Below, piece after piece: positions 1 through 9,117 of a stretch of DNA of 64,000 nucleotides (positions are counted from its first letter, which is position 1; the number at the start of each line of letters is the position of its first letter). A model generated the notes under the pieces. That model had not been told where the DNA came from. It saw nothing but the letters and a program-made list of their open reading frames with translations, and did no database searches. The DNA comes from Kocuria marina (lineage in GTDB: Bacteria; Actinomycetota; Actinomycetes; Actinomycetales; Micrococcaceae), in contig BMZV01000001.1 of assembly GCA_014652975.1 (NCBI GenBank), forward strand, positions 434,001 to 498,000, in the 5' to 3' direction. Both the position numbers and the translations under genes were made by a program.

Positions 1-468
1 CGAGATCCCGAGTCCCGGGGCCACCTCCACGGTGACCACGGCATTCTGCGTGGCCGAGGCCCCGACGGCCGGGAATTGCGTGCCGGACACCTGCAGCTTG
101 TGCAGTTGCTTGGGCAGGGGCTGCACGGGTGCGGGCACGAATGCCCTCACGGCCGCGGTGCCGTGCTCGTCCGCTGCCGTAGTCGGCGCCTTCTGCGCCA
201 CCGTGACCCCGGGTAACGCCTGCACGTCCTCCCAGCGCTTGCCGTCCGCGCGCCGCACAAGTTTGCGGATCTGCACGTCCCGCCACGTTCGCACGGCCTC
301 GTGCCATGGCCCACCCGGGGCGCTGCGTTCGTCGCCCAGCAGCATCACGACGGCGCGCGCCGCCGCTTCCGCGACGTCCACCTCCCGTGCGGGGCGCCCA
401 CGATCCCGGTACACCACCAGTTGCATGGCCCAGGGGACGTCGTGGGTCTCAGTCGGCTCAGCACTCAT
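1..468 (-). CDS. Peptidyl-tRNA hydrolase, Pth2-like (partial, C-terminus outside window)
   Basis: The minus strand is open from an ATG at 468 to the window edge and encodes at least 156 residues. The N-terminal part (PWAMQLVVYRDRG) and the later segment VRTWRDVQIRKLVRR, followed by PGV, match the small Pth2-type hydrolases of actinobacteria as I know them. These release tRNA from stalled peptidyl-tRNA in the cytoplasm. The start ATG overlaps the TGA of the preceding E2 remnant (ATGA), so it was probably the last gene of, or coupled to, the decayed oxoacid dehydrogenase operon. The C-terminus is missing, so family assignment is fairly but not fully secure. Confidence 0.7.
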   Translation of the reverse strand, partial: MSAEPTETHDVPWAMQLVVYRDRGRPAREVDVAEAAARAVVMLLGDERSAPGGPWHEAVRTWRDVQIRKLVRRADGKRWEDVQALPGVTVAQKAPTTAADEHGTAAVRAFVPAPVQPLPKQLHKLQVSGTQFPAVGASATQNAVVTVEVAPGLGIS

Positions 469-1340
469 GGCCCCGAGTCTCCCACGCGGATCCGCAGCGC
501 GAGCTCGCCCATGGACAGCGCGTGCGTGTCCGGGACCACGGGGACCATGAGACCGCGGTCCGTGGCCCTGCGGACGCCCTTCAACGGGATGGTCCACGTC
601 TCGTCGCCCTCCGGGGCGCCGGGCGACGTCGTCGGCGCGACCTCCGGGAGACCACCGGTGCCTACCAGGTGCTGCGCGAGGTCCCTGCGGGTGACCTCGC
701 CGGCCGCACCCGTTCCGGTCAGCGCGGCGAGATCCACCCCGGCGTCCTTGGCCCGCTTGCGCACGGGCGGTGTGGCGCGGGCACGGGTGTCCCCGGGGGC
801 CGGCACCGAGGGTTCAAGACGCTGCGGGGCCCCCACGTCCTCGTGGAGACCGATAGGACCGGACGGTGCGGGCCCCGCCGGCTCCGCCGCCCGCTGCTCC
901 GCAAGGGCACGACGTCGCCCGAGTCGCCCGCGGCGCTTCGTGTCCTCCCGCGCCCCGCACCCGACCAGGGTGGCACCGGAACCCTCGGCATCGGCCGCGG
1001 GTTGCGCGCCGGTCTGGGGGCCGGACTCCCGTGCAGAACCGGCCGGGGCAGCGGGTGCACCGGTGGACCCGTCCGCCGCGGCGTCCTCGGCCACGATGTC
1101 GATGATGGGCGTCCCTACCTCCACCGTGGCTCCCTCGGGGGCGAGCAGCGCCGCCACCGATCCCGCGGTGGGACACGGCAGTTCCACGACCGGCTTGGCG
1201 GTCTCGATCTCCACGATCACCTGGTTGACCTTCACGGCGTCACCGGCAGCGACTTTCCAGGTCAGGATGTCCGCTTCCGTGAGGCCCTCGCCGACGTCCG
1301 GGAGCTTGAACTGGGCTGTATTCATGATCTTCTCCTCCAT
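465..1340 (-). pseudogene. Branched-chain 2-oxoacid dehydrogenase E2 (dihydrolipoyl acyltransferase), catalytic domain deleted
   Basis: The N-terminus is a complete lipoyl domain (LPDVGEGLTEADIL, lipoyl-lysine in EIETAK). An Ala/Gly/Pro-rich linker and a peripheral-subunit-binding domain follow (RKRAKDAGVDL, GAAGEVTRRDL). The acyltransferase domain begins (IPLKGVRRAT) and then jumps near position 560 directly to DRGLMVPVVPDTHALS, which normally lies more than 100 residues later. It ends after about 15 more residues without the HxxxDG catalytic motif. The remaining frame is 291 codons against about 450 expected. It cannot be an active E2. The start is ATG 1340 or ATG 1325. The stop overlaps the start of the Pth2 gene. 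Confidence 0.85.
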
Positions 1341-1755
1341 ACTCGAGAGCCCGGTCGATCCCGTCGAGGATTCTGTCCACGTCGGGCAAGTCGTGGTGCT
1401 CGGAACGCGACGCCGGGTACGGGGTGTGGAACCCGCCCACGCGGATCACGGGTGCCTCGAGGTCGTAGAAGCATTTCTCCCCGACCCGCGCGGCGATCTC
1501 AGCGCCCTCACCGAAACTCGTGGGCGCTTCATGGACGATCACGAGACGACCCGTCTTGCGCACGGAGGTCACCACGGTGCCCGCTTCCGCGAGAGGAGCA
1601 TGGATGACCCGCTGGTCGCCGAAGTCCTTCTGCAGTCCGTCCGTGATGAGGAAGACCCCGCCCAGCACGCCGATGTCCTCCCCGAACAGCACGACCCTGG
1701 GATCGTCCTCGAGGGCCTTGCGCAGTCCCCGGTTGATGGCAGCGGCCAGGGTCAT
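1240..1755 (-). pseudogene. Branched-chain 2-oxoacid dehydrogenase E1 beta, internally deleted
   Basis: The reading frame starts with a normal E1beta N-terminus (LAAAINRGLRKALEDDP, GEDIGVLGGVF, TDGLQKDFG). After about residue 59 (near position 1575) it jumps to the C-terminal domain (SVRKTGRLVIVHEAPT, GAEIAARV, LEAPVIRVGGFHTPYP). About 170 residues are missing, which are the thiamine-diphosphate half and the linker of the two domains. The normal stop is also gone: the frame reads on past the E2 start into E2 sequence. The start ATG overlaps the stop of the E1alpha remnant. Confidence 0.85.
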
Positions 1756-2009
1756 GGTGGTGTTCTCGGCCCCGGGTGCCTGGGCCGCGGTCCCAGCTCG
1801 CCCTGGTGCTGGAGAGCCGTGGCCTCCTGGTCGAATCTGCGTAACAGGACCATGGATCGGTACATGGTCATCAGGTCGGTCATCTCGAGGGTATCGAGCT
1901 CGTATCCGTTCGGGGACAGACGCTCGCCGCTGGGACTGATCATCTGCACGGGATGAGGTTCACCCAGTCCCGTTCGTTCCGGATCCATCACCTCGTTGTG
2001 AACGTTCAT
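1752..2009 (-). pseudogene. Branched-chain 2-oxoacid dehydrogenase E1 alpha, about 75 N-terminal residues left
   Basis: The first 73 residues are typical E1alpha (MTDLMTMYRSMVLLRRFD, ATALQHQGELG). The normal sequence would continue for about 300 residues through the thiamine-diphosphate motif. Here it meets a 12-residue tail and a TGA that overlaps the E1beta ATG. The break lies near position 1790. The ribosome binding site (CGAGGAG before ATG 2009) is intact, so a short peptide could still be made. Intact E1alpha would form an alpha2beta2 decarboxylase in leucine, isoleucine and valine breakdown. Confidence 0.85.
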
Positions 2010-2134
2010 GTCACTCCTCGAAGTAGCGCGTATTCAATTGTCACTAGGTCTCTGTGATGCAGGTCGCTACGCCTATCCCGCGCGGCTCCGCCAGGGGGCC
2101 CGGGTGTACCCGATCCACGCCCCATACTGGGAGC

Positions 2135-3895
2135 ATGCACATCGTGGTGGCCGCCGCAGAGCCCGGGTCCTGGGTGTTGCGGGTGGTCTCCGCGAACGGC
2201 AAGCCCGCCGGGGAGCCGCACACCGTCACGGACGAGGGCCTCGCCTTCGAGGTCGCCCGGCGCGAGAACGCGGCACGTGCCGCGGGCGTGGTGCCTCCCG
2301 TGTGGACGTGGCTCGAGACCTCCGTCCCCGCCGCACTGCTGCTCGCCGCGGGCGTGTGGGTGACCCGCTGCCGGGACCTGGGACTGTGCGCCACGATCCT
2401 TGCCACGGCCGCGACCGCCCCCGGATCCGGCGCACCCGATCCCACCTCGGACGAACCCCGCCCACTCGACTACCGTCCCGTGATCGAACCCGCGGACCCG
2501 CGCCGCGTGGCCGGTCCGCACGCCCCGGCCGAACCGAGCAGCCAGGGGTCGCTGTTCGCCGTCGTCGAGCAGCGCGGGCACGGGACGGACGAGTTGATCG
2601 CGGAGCTCGCCGCGCAGAACCGGGCGTGCGAGACCGCGCGCTATCCCCGGCGGATCGAACGCCTGCTGGCCCTCGAGTCCCAGGGCGCGTTGGTGGCCGC
2701 GGACATGCGCCACCACGGCGTCCCCTGGAGCCCCCGGGCCCACGAGGAGATCCTCGAGGAGCTGCTCGGCCCCCGTCCGGTCGGTGAGGAGCGGCCCGCG
2801 CGCATGCAAGAACTCGCCCGGCGGGTACGTGACGTGCTCGACGCCCCCACCCTCAACCCGGACTCCCCCGTGGAGCTGCTCAAGGCCCTGCGCAACGCCG
2901 GGGTGGACGTGGACACCACGCGCGCGTGGAAACTGCGGGACTGGGCCCTCGTCAACGGCCGGCCGCAGGAGCAGCGCGTGGCCATCGTGGAACCGGTGCT
3001 CGAGTACAAGAAACTCTCCCGGGTCTTCTCCGCGACCGGGTGGCACTGGTTGGACACATGGGTGCGGGAGGAGCGCTTCCACCCCGAGTACGTCGTGGGC
3101 GGCGTCGTGACCGGACGATGGGCCGCGCGCGGCGGCGGTGCGCTGCAGATCCCCAAGTACATCCGCGGCGCCGTGCGCGCGGATCCCGGCCGCGCGCTCG
3201 TCGTGGCCGACGCCGCCCAGCTCGAGCCGCGCGTGCTGGCCATCCTCGCGCGCGACGACGCTCTGGCCGAGGCGTCGCGCGACCGTGACCTCTACGAGTC
3301 CATCGCACTACAGGGCGAGGCACGCGGTTCGGAATTAAAGGAGCGGGCGCACGCGAAGCTCGCGCTGCTGGGCGCGATGTACGGTGCGACGTCCGGGGCC
3401 GGCGGGCGGTTCATGCCTCACCTGGCCCGGATGTTCCCGCGCGCCGTGGGTTACGTGGAACACGCCGCGCGCGTGGGCGAGCTGGGGCACCAGGTCTGCA
3501 CCTACCTGGGCCGCTGGTCACCCGTTCCCGGGGCGGAATGGTTTGAGGTGCAGCGCGCCACGGCCACCCAGGCCGGCGAGCGCCGGGCCACCCAGGCCGC
3601 GCGCGGTCACGGCCGGTTCTCCCGGAACTTCGTGGTCCAGGGCTCGGCCGCCGAGTGGGCGCTCGCGTGGTTGGGACACATCCGACAGGGTCTGCACGAC
3701 GCCGGCCTGGACGCACAGCTCGTGTTCTTCCTGCACGACGAGGTCATGGTCCACTGTGCCGAGCAGCATGCGCCCCGGGTGCGGGACCTCGTGACGCAGG
3801 CGGCCGAACAAGCGGTGATCACGGTGTTCGGCAGAGTACCCGTGGCGGTCCCGGTGGCCACGACGGTGGTGACGTCGTACGCGGATGCGAAGTGA
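2135..3895 (+). CDS. Family A DNA polymerase (PolA-like) with vestigial 3'-5' exonuclease region
   Basis: 586 residues. The C-terminal 350 residues carry the three family A polymerase motifs: motif A as VADAAQLEPR (catalytic Asp359), motif B as KLALLGAMYGATSG, and motif C as FLHDEVMV (His534-Asp535-Glu536). The N-terminal 200 residues sit where the exonuclease domain would be, but I see none of its DxE/DxxxD acidic motifs. There is no 5' nuclease domain. Proteins of this size are found in Micrococcaceae alongside a full-length PolA and are usually labelled bifunctional 3'-5' exonuclease/DNA polymerase. The start ATG 2135 was chosen because upstream in-frame codons lack polymerase-like sequence. 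It is divergent from the E1alpha remnant. The role is probably repair or gap filling (inference). Confidence 0.85.
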   Translation: MHIVVAAAEPGSWVLRVVSANGKPAGEPHTVTDEGLAFEVARRENAARAAGVVPPVWTWLETSVPAALLLAAGVWVTRCRDLGLCATILATAATAPGSGAPDPTSDEPRPLDYRPVIEPADPRRVAGPHAPAEPSSQGSLFAVVEQRGHGTDELIAELAAQNRACETARYPRRIERLLALESQGALVAADMRHHGVPWSPRAHEEILEELLGPRPVGEERPARMQELARRVRDVLDAPTLNPDSPVELLKALRNAGVDVDTTRAWKLRDWALVNGRPQEQRVAIVEPVLEYKKLSRVFSATGWHWLDTWVREERFHPEYVVGGVVTGRWAARGGGALQIPKYIRGAVRADPGRALVVADAAQLEPRVLAILARDDALAEASRDRDLYESIALQGEARGSELKERAHAKLALLGAMYGATSGAGGRFMPHLARMFPRAVGYVEHAARVGELGHQVCTYLGRWSPVPGAEWFEVQRATATQAGERRATQAARGHGRFSRNFVVQGSAAEWALAWLGHIRQGLHDAGLDAQLVFFLHDEVMVHCAEQHAPRVRDLVTQAAEQAVITVFGRVPVAVPVATTVVTSYADAK

Positions 3896-4021
3896 CCGCG
3901 GCTGCGCGCACCGGCATTACGCTGAGACGTCCCGCTCCTGAGTAGCGTCCTGCTGGTGACCTCGCGGACCGTCCGCACCATGCGCCTCGACGGGGACCGA
4001 GGGTGAACGGCGCTGAAAGGG

Positions 4022-4804
4022 TTATGCCTTCGGCCCGAACCTCGGCACGGGGCGCTTGATCGAGCGGTCCCACTCCACGGACCAGCCGAGCCAGTCGAGC
4101 ACGCGGTCGATGATGACGCCGGTGAACCCCCACACGGTGATGGGCTCGGCCACGCCCGCCACGCGCACGTCGAACGCCGGGGACTCGTAGGTGTGCTGCC
4201 CGCGGGTCACGGTCGCGTAGTACCGGTGGGCGGGGTTGATCAGGTCCAGCACCGGCACCCGGAACACCAGGGAGGACTCGGCGTGGTCCACCACGTCTAC
4301 GGGGGACGGACTGCGCCACCAGCCGATCACCGGCGTAACCAGGTGGTTGCTCACGGGCAGCGGCACGGGGTGCAGTGCACCGAGGACCTCCACGCCGTCC
4401 GGGTCCACCCCGGTCTCCTCGTGGGCCTCCCGCAGTGCCGCCCGGACATGGGGTGCGCTCACGCGCCCGCCGGGCACGTCCAGGAAGGTGCCGGGTTCGC
4501 CGTCGGGCGGATCGAGGCGCCCGCCCGGGAAGGCGACCTGGCCGGGGTGGGCACGCAGGGTCGCGGCGCGCTGGACGAGCAGCACGTCCAGGTCACGTCC
4601 CGGCCCGTCCGTGTGCTCGGCGTAGTGCGAGGGCACGGCGTCCAGCGCGCCGAAGAGGATGAGCACCGCGGAGTGCCGGTGGTTCTCGTCCAGCTCGCCG
4701 ATCCGCCACGGTTCGCGGTCGTGCATGATCACGGAATCACCGTGCCGGGCGAGCTCCACGAGCTGATCACGGGGGTCGGCCCCGTGAGGGTCGGAGGGGG
4801 TCAT
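4022..4804 (-). CDS. Nudix hydrolase, coenzyme A pyrophosphatase-like
   Basis: 260 residues, start ATG 4804. A central Nudix domain shows AFPGGRLD and then the box end LREAHEETGVD, with the expected Glu residues for metal binding. An upstream segment (LLVQRAATLRAHPGQVAFPGG) matches the CoA-diphosphatase (NudL) subgroup, which cleaves CoA to phosphopantetheine and 3',5'-ADP. It lies 11 bases behind endonuclease III on the same strand, so the two are probably cotranscribed, an order common in actinobacteria. The exact substrate is inferred from family resemblance. Confidence 0.8.
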   Translation of the reverse strand: MTPSDPHGADPRDQLVELARHGDSVIMHDREPWRIGELDENHRHSAVLILFGALDAVPSHYAEHTDGPGRDLDVLLVQRAATLRAHPGQVAFPGGRLDPPDGEPGTFLDVPGGRVSAPHVRAALREAHEETGVDPDGVEVLGALHPVPLPVSNHLVTPVIGWWRSPSPVDVVDHAESSLVFRVPVLDLINPAHRYYATVTRGQHTYESPAFDVRVAGVAEPITVWGFTGVIIDRVLDWLGWSVEWDRSIKRPVPRFGPKA

Positions 4805-4815
4805 GCGAAGTCCTT

Positions 4816-5769
4816 TCACGCGCCGAGGGTGTGTCCGTCGGCGCGCAGTTCGCGGCGCGTGCGCCCGGCCAGGAAGCCCGCGAGCAGCTCCTCGCGGCCC
4901 GGGGCGAGTTCGTAGGCCAACAGTTTCCGGGCGGCCAGTGGATCGGTGGGGCCCGTGCCGTAGGAGGGGCACAGATCCGCGACCGGACACACTCCACACG
5001 CCGGTTTGCGCGCGTGGCACATCCGCCGCCCGTGGTAGATCAGTTCGTGGGACAGCTCGGTCCACACCGCGGGCGGGAACAGGGCGGCCACGTCCGTCTC
5101 GACCTTGACGGGGTCCTCCTGGTCGGTCCAGCCGAAGCGGCGCGCGAGCCTGCCGAAATGCGTGTCCACCGTGATCCCGGGGACCCCGAACGCATTGCCG
5201 AGCACCACGTTCGCGGTCTTGCGCCCCACGCCGGGCAGGGTCACGAGCTCGGCGAGCGTACCCGGGACGCGGCCGTCGTACTCGTCCACGATCCGCGTGG
5301 CCAGCCCCTGGATGGAACGCGCCTTGGACCGGTAGAACCCGAGCGAGCGCACCCGTTCCTCGACGTCCTCGGCCGGCGCCTCGGCCAGCTCCCAAGGCCC
5401 GGGGTATGCGGCGAACAGCCCCGGCGTCACCGAGTTGACGCGCACGTCGGTGGTCTGCGCGGAGAGCACCGTGGCCACGAGCAGCTGCCACGCGTCGTCG
5501 AAATCCAATTCCGCCACGGCGTACGGATAGCTGCGCGCGAGCTCGCGCTGGATCCGCCGCGCGCGCCGCGTCGTCGCCAACCGCGTTTCGCCCCCGGTAC
5601 GACGACGCCGCGCGGCCGCCTGCTCGGCCTGGCGCGGGGGCACGAAGCGCACGTGGGCAGCGGCGGCCGGGGAGTCCATGTCCTCGATCATGGTGGCCGC
5701 CGTGGCGGGGGTCAAACCGCGCGGCCGCCGTGACGGTGCGCGCGACACCGGCCGCCATGGATCGAGCAC
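4816..5769 (-). CDS. nth: Endonuclease III (DNA glycosylase/AP lyase)
   Basis: Base-excision repair enzyme for oxidised pyrimidines. The helix-hairpin-helix LPGVGRKTANVVLG contains the catalytic Lys184, and VDTHFGRLARR holds the catalytic Asp202 (numbering from 5769). A [4Fe-4S] cluster loop with exact C-x6-C-x2-C-x5-C spacing lies at residues 251-267. At 317 residues the protein is longer than usual, with about 70 extra basic and Ala-rich N-terminal residues. The GTG at 5769 has a GAGG about nine bases upstream. ATG 5691 or 5679 would give a more typical length but lack a clear ribosome site. It is divergent from acs. Confidence 0.88.
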   Translation of the reverse strand: MLDPWRPVSRAPSRRPRGLTPATAATMIEDMDSPAAAAHVRFVPPRQAEQAAARRRRTGGETRLATTRRARRIQRELARSYPYAVAELDFDDAWQLLVATVLSAQTTDVRVNSVTPGLFAAYPGPWELAEAPAEDVEERVRSLGFYRSKARSIQGLATRIVDEYDGRVPGTLAELVTLPGVGRKTANVVLGNAFGVPGITVDTHFGRLARRFGWTDQEDPVKVETDVAALFPPAVWTELSHELIYHGRRMCHARKPACGVCPVADLCPSYGTGPTDPLAARKLLAYELAPGREELLAGFLAGRTRRELRADGHTLGA

Positions 5770-5859
5770 GGGCGGGAACCTCGACTACGCTGGGGAACAA
5801 GAATGTGAACTGAACCACGTGCCCGCGAGCGGCACGAGACGGCCCAGGTAAGGAGCACC

Positions 5860-7812
5860 ATGTTCCCGGAATCCGCAGCATCCCAGTCGAAGACCTACGC
5901 ACCCAGCGAGGAGTTCGCCACCCAGGCCAACGCCACCGCGGAGCTGTACACGCGAGCCGAGGAGCAGGGTGAGGAGTTCTGGGCGGACCAGGCCCGCGAG
6001 CTGCTGACGTGGTCCACCCCGTTCACCGAGGTATTGGACTGGTCCAACCCGCCGTTCGCCAAGTGGTTCCAGGACGGCACCCTGAACGCCGCGTACAACG
6101 CCGTGGACCGCCACGTGGAGGCCGGCAACGGGGACCGCGTGGCCCTGTACTTCGAGGGCGAGCCCGGAGACAGTGCGTCCTACACGTACGCGCAGCTCAA
6201 GGACGAGGTCTCCAAGGCCGCGAACGCGTTCGAGGCGCTCGGCGTGGGCAAGGGCGACCGCGTGGCCGTGTACCTGCCCATGATCGCAGAGGCCGTGGTC
6301 ACCATGCTCGCGTGCGCGCGCATCGGAGCGATCCACTCGGTGGTCTTCGGCGGCTTCTCCGCGGACGCCCTGCGCTCGCGCATCGAGGACGGCGAGGCCA
6401 AGCTCGTGGTCACCGCGGACGGCTCCTACCGCCGCGGCAAGCCCACGACGCTCAAGCCCGCCGTGGACGCCGCCCTGGAGAAGGGCGGGAGCTCCGTCCA
6501 ACACGTGGTGGTGGTCAAGCGCAACGGCGAGGACGTTGCGTTCCAGGACGGCCGTGACGTGTGGTGGCACGAGGTCACCGAGAACGCCTCCACCGAGCAC
6601 ACGCCCTCGGAGCAGAACGCCGAGGATCCGCTGTTCATCCTCTACACCTCCGGCACCACCGGCAAGCCCAAGGGCATCCTGCACACCACCGGCGGCTACC
6701 TCACCCAGGCGGCGTTCACCCACAAGAACGTGTTCGACCTCAAACCGGAGACGGACGTCTACTGGTGCACCGCGGACGTCGGGTGGGTCACGGGCCACAC
6801 CTACATCACTTACGGGCCGCTCGTGAACGGCGCCACCCAGGTGATCTACGAGGGCACCCCGGACTCCCCGCACCGCGGCCGGTTCTGGGAGATCGTGCAG
6901 AAGTACGGCGTGAGCATCCTCTACACGTCCCCCACCGCCATCCGCACCATGATGAAGTGGGGCGAGGAGATCCCCGGCGAGTGGGACCTCAGCTCGCTGC
7001 GCTTGCTGGGCACCGTGGGCGAGGCCATCAATCCCGAGGCCTGGACCTGGTTCCACCGTGTGATCGGCGGCGAGCGCTGCCCCATCGTGGACACGTGGTG
7101 GCAGACCGAGACCGGCGCGATCATGATCTCCCCGCTGCCCGGGGTCACCCACGCCAAGCCCGGTTCCGCGCAGGTCCCGCTGCCGGGGATCGCGGTGGAC
7201 GTCGTGGACGACGCCGGCAACTCCCTGCCCAACGAGACCGACGGTTTCCTGGTGGTCCGCAAGCCGTGGCCGTCCATGCTGCGCACCATCTGGGGGGACG
7301 ACGACCGTTTTGTCAACACCTACTGGGGCCAGTTCGGTGACAAGTACTTCGCCGGCGACGGCGCCAAGCGGGACGCGGACGGGGACGTCTGGATCCTGGG
7401 TCGCGTGGACGACGTCATGAACGTCTCCGGCCACCGCCTGTCCACCCCCGAGATCGAGTCCGCGCTGGTCTCCCACCCGTCCGTGGCCGAGGCTGCCGTG
7501 GTGGGCGCCCAGGACGAGACCACGGGCCAGGCGGTTTTCGCCTTCGTGATCCTCTCGGACCAGGCCACCGCCGAGAACCGGGACGCCGCCGAGCTCGCCG
7601 AGGAGATCCGCGCGCACGTGGGCCGGGAGATCTCCCCGATCGCCAAGCCCAAGAAGGTCTTGATCGTCCCCGAGCTGCCCAAGACCCGCTCGGGCAAGAT
7701 CATGCGCCGTCTGCTCAAGGACGTCGCCGAGGACCGTCCCGTGGGTGACGTCTCCACGCTCGCGGACCAGACGGTCATGCAGCAGATCGTGGACTCGCTC
7801 GGCCAGAAGTAA
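5860..7812 (+). CDS. acs: Acetyl-coenzyme A synthetase
   Basis: 650 residues, normal family length, preceded by AAGGAG at good spacing. Activates acetate to acetyl-CoA via acetyl-AMP. The AMP-binding loop [11 protein letters not shown] lies at about 262-272, and the adenylate core [17 protein letters not shown] and TWWQTETG are clear. The C-terminal [11 protein letters not shown] carries the catalytic and acetylatable Lys613. It stands alone, divergent from nth. The downstream segment to aroQ contains an inverted pair of the recurrent 11-mer, listed separately. Confidence 0.97.
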   Translation: MFPESAASQSKTYAPSEEFATQANATAELYTRAEEQGEEFWADQARELLTWSTPFTEVLDWSNPPFAKWFQDGTLNAAYNAVDRHVEAGNGDRVALYFEGEPGDSASYTYAQLKDEVSKAANAFEALGVGKGDRVAVYLPMIAEAVVTMLACARIGAIHSVVFGGFSADALRSRIEDGEAKLVVTADGSYRRGKPTTLKPAVDAALEKGGSSVQHVVVVKRNGEDVAFQDGRDVWWHEVTENASTEHTPSEQNAEDPLFILYTSGTTGKPKGILHTTGGYLTQAAFTHKNVFDLKPETDVYWCTADVGWVTGHTYITYGPLVNGATQVIYEGTPDSPHRGRFWEIVQKYGVSILYTSPTAIRTMMKWGEEIPGEWDLSSLRLLGTVGEAINPEAWTWFHRVIGGERCPIVDTWWQTETGAIMISPLPGVTHAKPGSAQVPLPGIAVDVVDDAGNSLPNETDGFLVVRKPWPSMLRTIWGDDDRFVNTYWGQFGDKYFAGDGAKRDADGDVWILGRVDDVMNVSGHRLSTPEIESALVSHPSVAEAAVVGAQDETTGQAVFAFVILSDQATAENRDAAELAEEIRAHVGREISPIAKPKKVLIVPELPKTRSGKIMRRLLKDVAEDRPVGDVSTLADQTVMQQIVDSLGQK

Positions 7813-7867
7813 CCCCGGCCCCGGCGCACGACGCCGCTGCGGTGCCTCGCGTGAAGAGGTCATCGTG

Positions 7868-7908
7868 GCGGCGTCGTCCGGTGTTGTCAGGGTGTTCGAC
7901 GACGCCGC
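7868..7908. repeat. Inverted pair of the GACGACGCCGC word, possible terminator of acs
   Basis: GCGGCGTCGTC at 7868-7878 faces GACGACGCCGC at 7898-7908, separated by 19 bases, so the RNA could form an 11-bp GC-rich stem. It sits 56 bases behind the acs stop. The next 70 bases hold imperfect repeats of a GGTGCCGCACTGTTSGTCGG-like unit. No gene is supported between 7813 and 7996. Confidence 0.5.
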
Positions 7909-7996
7909 ACTGTTCGTCGGTGCCGCACTGTTGGTCGGCGCCGCCTTGTTCGGAGGTGCCGTGTCGCTCCACGTGACCGTGTTGTTGAATGGAGCC

Positions 7997-8452
7997 ATGA
8001 GTGAGCTGCCGATCCACGTCCTGAATGGGCCCAATCTCAACACCCTGGGCACCCGCAAGCCCGAGATCTACGGGCACACGACCCTTGCGGACGTCGAACG
8101 CAATGTGCGCGTCCGCGCGCAGTCGTACGGGCTGGACGTGGTGTTCGAGCAGTCCAACTATGAGGGGCAGCTCGTGGACTGGATCCAGCGGGCGCGCACC
8201 GAGGCGTGCGGGATCGTGATCAATCCCGCGGCGCTGACCCACTACTCCGTGGCCCTGCACGACGCCCTCGAGATGTGCGAGATGCCGATCGTGGAGGTGC
8301 ACATCTCCAACGTGCACCGCCGGGAGGCCTTCCGGCACACGTCCTTCGTGTCACCGCAGGCCACGGCCGTGATCGCCGGTGCCGGTGTCCTGGGGTACGA
8401 ACTGGGCGTGCAGGTGATCGCCAACGAACTGGGTAAGAACATCGAGAGATAG
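7997..8452 (+). CDS. aroQ: 3-dehydroquinate dehydratase, type II
   Basis: 151 residues, the usual length for the dodecameric type II enzyme of the shikimate pathway. [18 protein letters not shown] gives the catalytic Tyr25. [16 protein letters not shown] holds the catalytic His, and [14 protein letters not shown] the substrate-binding loop. The start is ATG 7997 behind GGAG. A longer in-frame reading upstream is repetitive and not part of the protein. The gene stands alone from the other shikimate genes. Confidence 0.93.
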   Translation: MSELPIHVLNGPNLNTLGTRKPEIYGHTTLADVERNVRVRAQSYGLDVVFEQSNYEGQLVDWIQRARTEACGIVINPAALTHYSVALHDALEMCEMPIVEVHISNVHRREAFRHTSFVSPQATAVIAGAGVLGYELGVQVIANELGKNIER

Positions 8453-8461
8453 GACGCACCC

Positions 8462-9056
8462 ATGACCGCAGCAGATCCACGGTCCGGTGTGCCCCTGGTC
8501 TACAGGCGCATCGACGAGTCCTTCCACCAGGTGGCCGCCGCCGGGGACGTGGAGCTGTTCGCCGATGCGTGGTTGCCCGGCGGCCACGAGGTGTACTGCG
8601 AGCAGGTCAAGGACACGTGCGTGGAAGCCGCGGTGCTCTTCGAGGGGTGCATGTTCTCCTGGGCATTCCAGCCCACGTCCCGGAGGACCTGGTCTCGTCC
8701 CTCGAGGAACTGGCCAGCCCCGAGGTGGCCGAGCGGATGACCACGCTCACCGCGCAGGGGACCATGCCCGGGACCGGTCTGACCATGCGCTCCGAGAAAC
8801 TCATCGAGGCCTACGGACTGGCTGCGCTGGGGCGGCGCCAGGAGATCGGTGACCCGCGGGCCATCATCGACACGGTCGACCGGCGCATGGCGGACGAGGA
8901 CTGGTTCGTCACTGCCCTGTGGCAACCGCAGTACCTCCACGACGTGTAGTACGACCTGCGCCCGCTGCGTGATCCCCTGAATGCGTTCTTGGCCCCGGAC
9001 CGCGCCTCCCTGCTGGCGCACTCGGTACCCGGCCACCGCTCGTCCGTGCTCGACCG
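8462..9056 (+). pseudogene. Glycine betaine/proline ABC transporter substrate-binding protein (OpuAC-like), frameshifted with a premature stop
   Basis: The first frame (from ATG 8462) has SFHQVAAAGDVELFADAWLP, which resembles an OpuAC/ProX domain whose N-terminal half is shortened. Near 8665 the similarity moves to another frame (IPAHVPEDLVSSLEELASPEVA, then GTGLTMRSEKLIEAYGL and WFVTALWQPQYL). That frame hits TAG at 8947-8949, after which the same frame continues with family-like residues (YDLRPLRDPL, APDRASLLAHS). At least one frameshift, one nonsense codon and an N-terminal deletion are needed to explain this. There is no signal peptide. No permease or ATPase gene is nearby. Confidence 0.75.
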
Positions 9057-9117
9057 CCGGTCATCGGTGCTCAGCCGCTGCTTGTCGGTGTTCAGCTGCT
9101 ACCGACAGGATGTCCGC

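Noticed and set aside
5785-8058. A 757-codon open frame on the minus strand opposite acs
   Set aside because: It is the antisense of acs and aroQ, of His/Gly/Val-rich composition typical of reversed GC-rich codons, with no ribosome site or family similarity.
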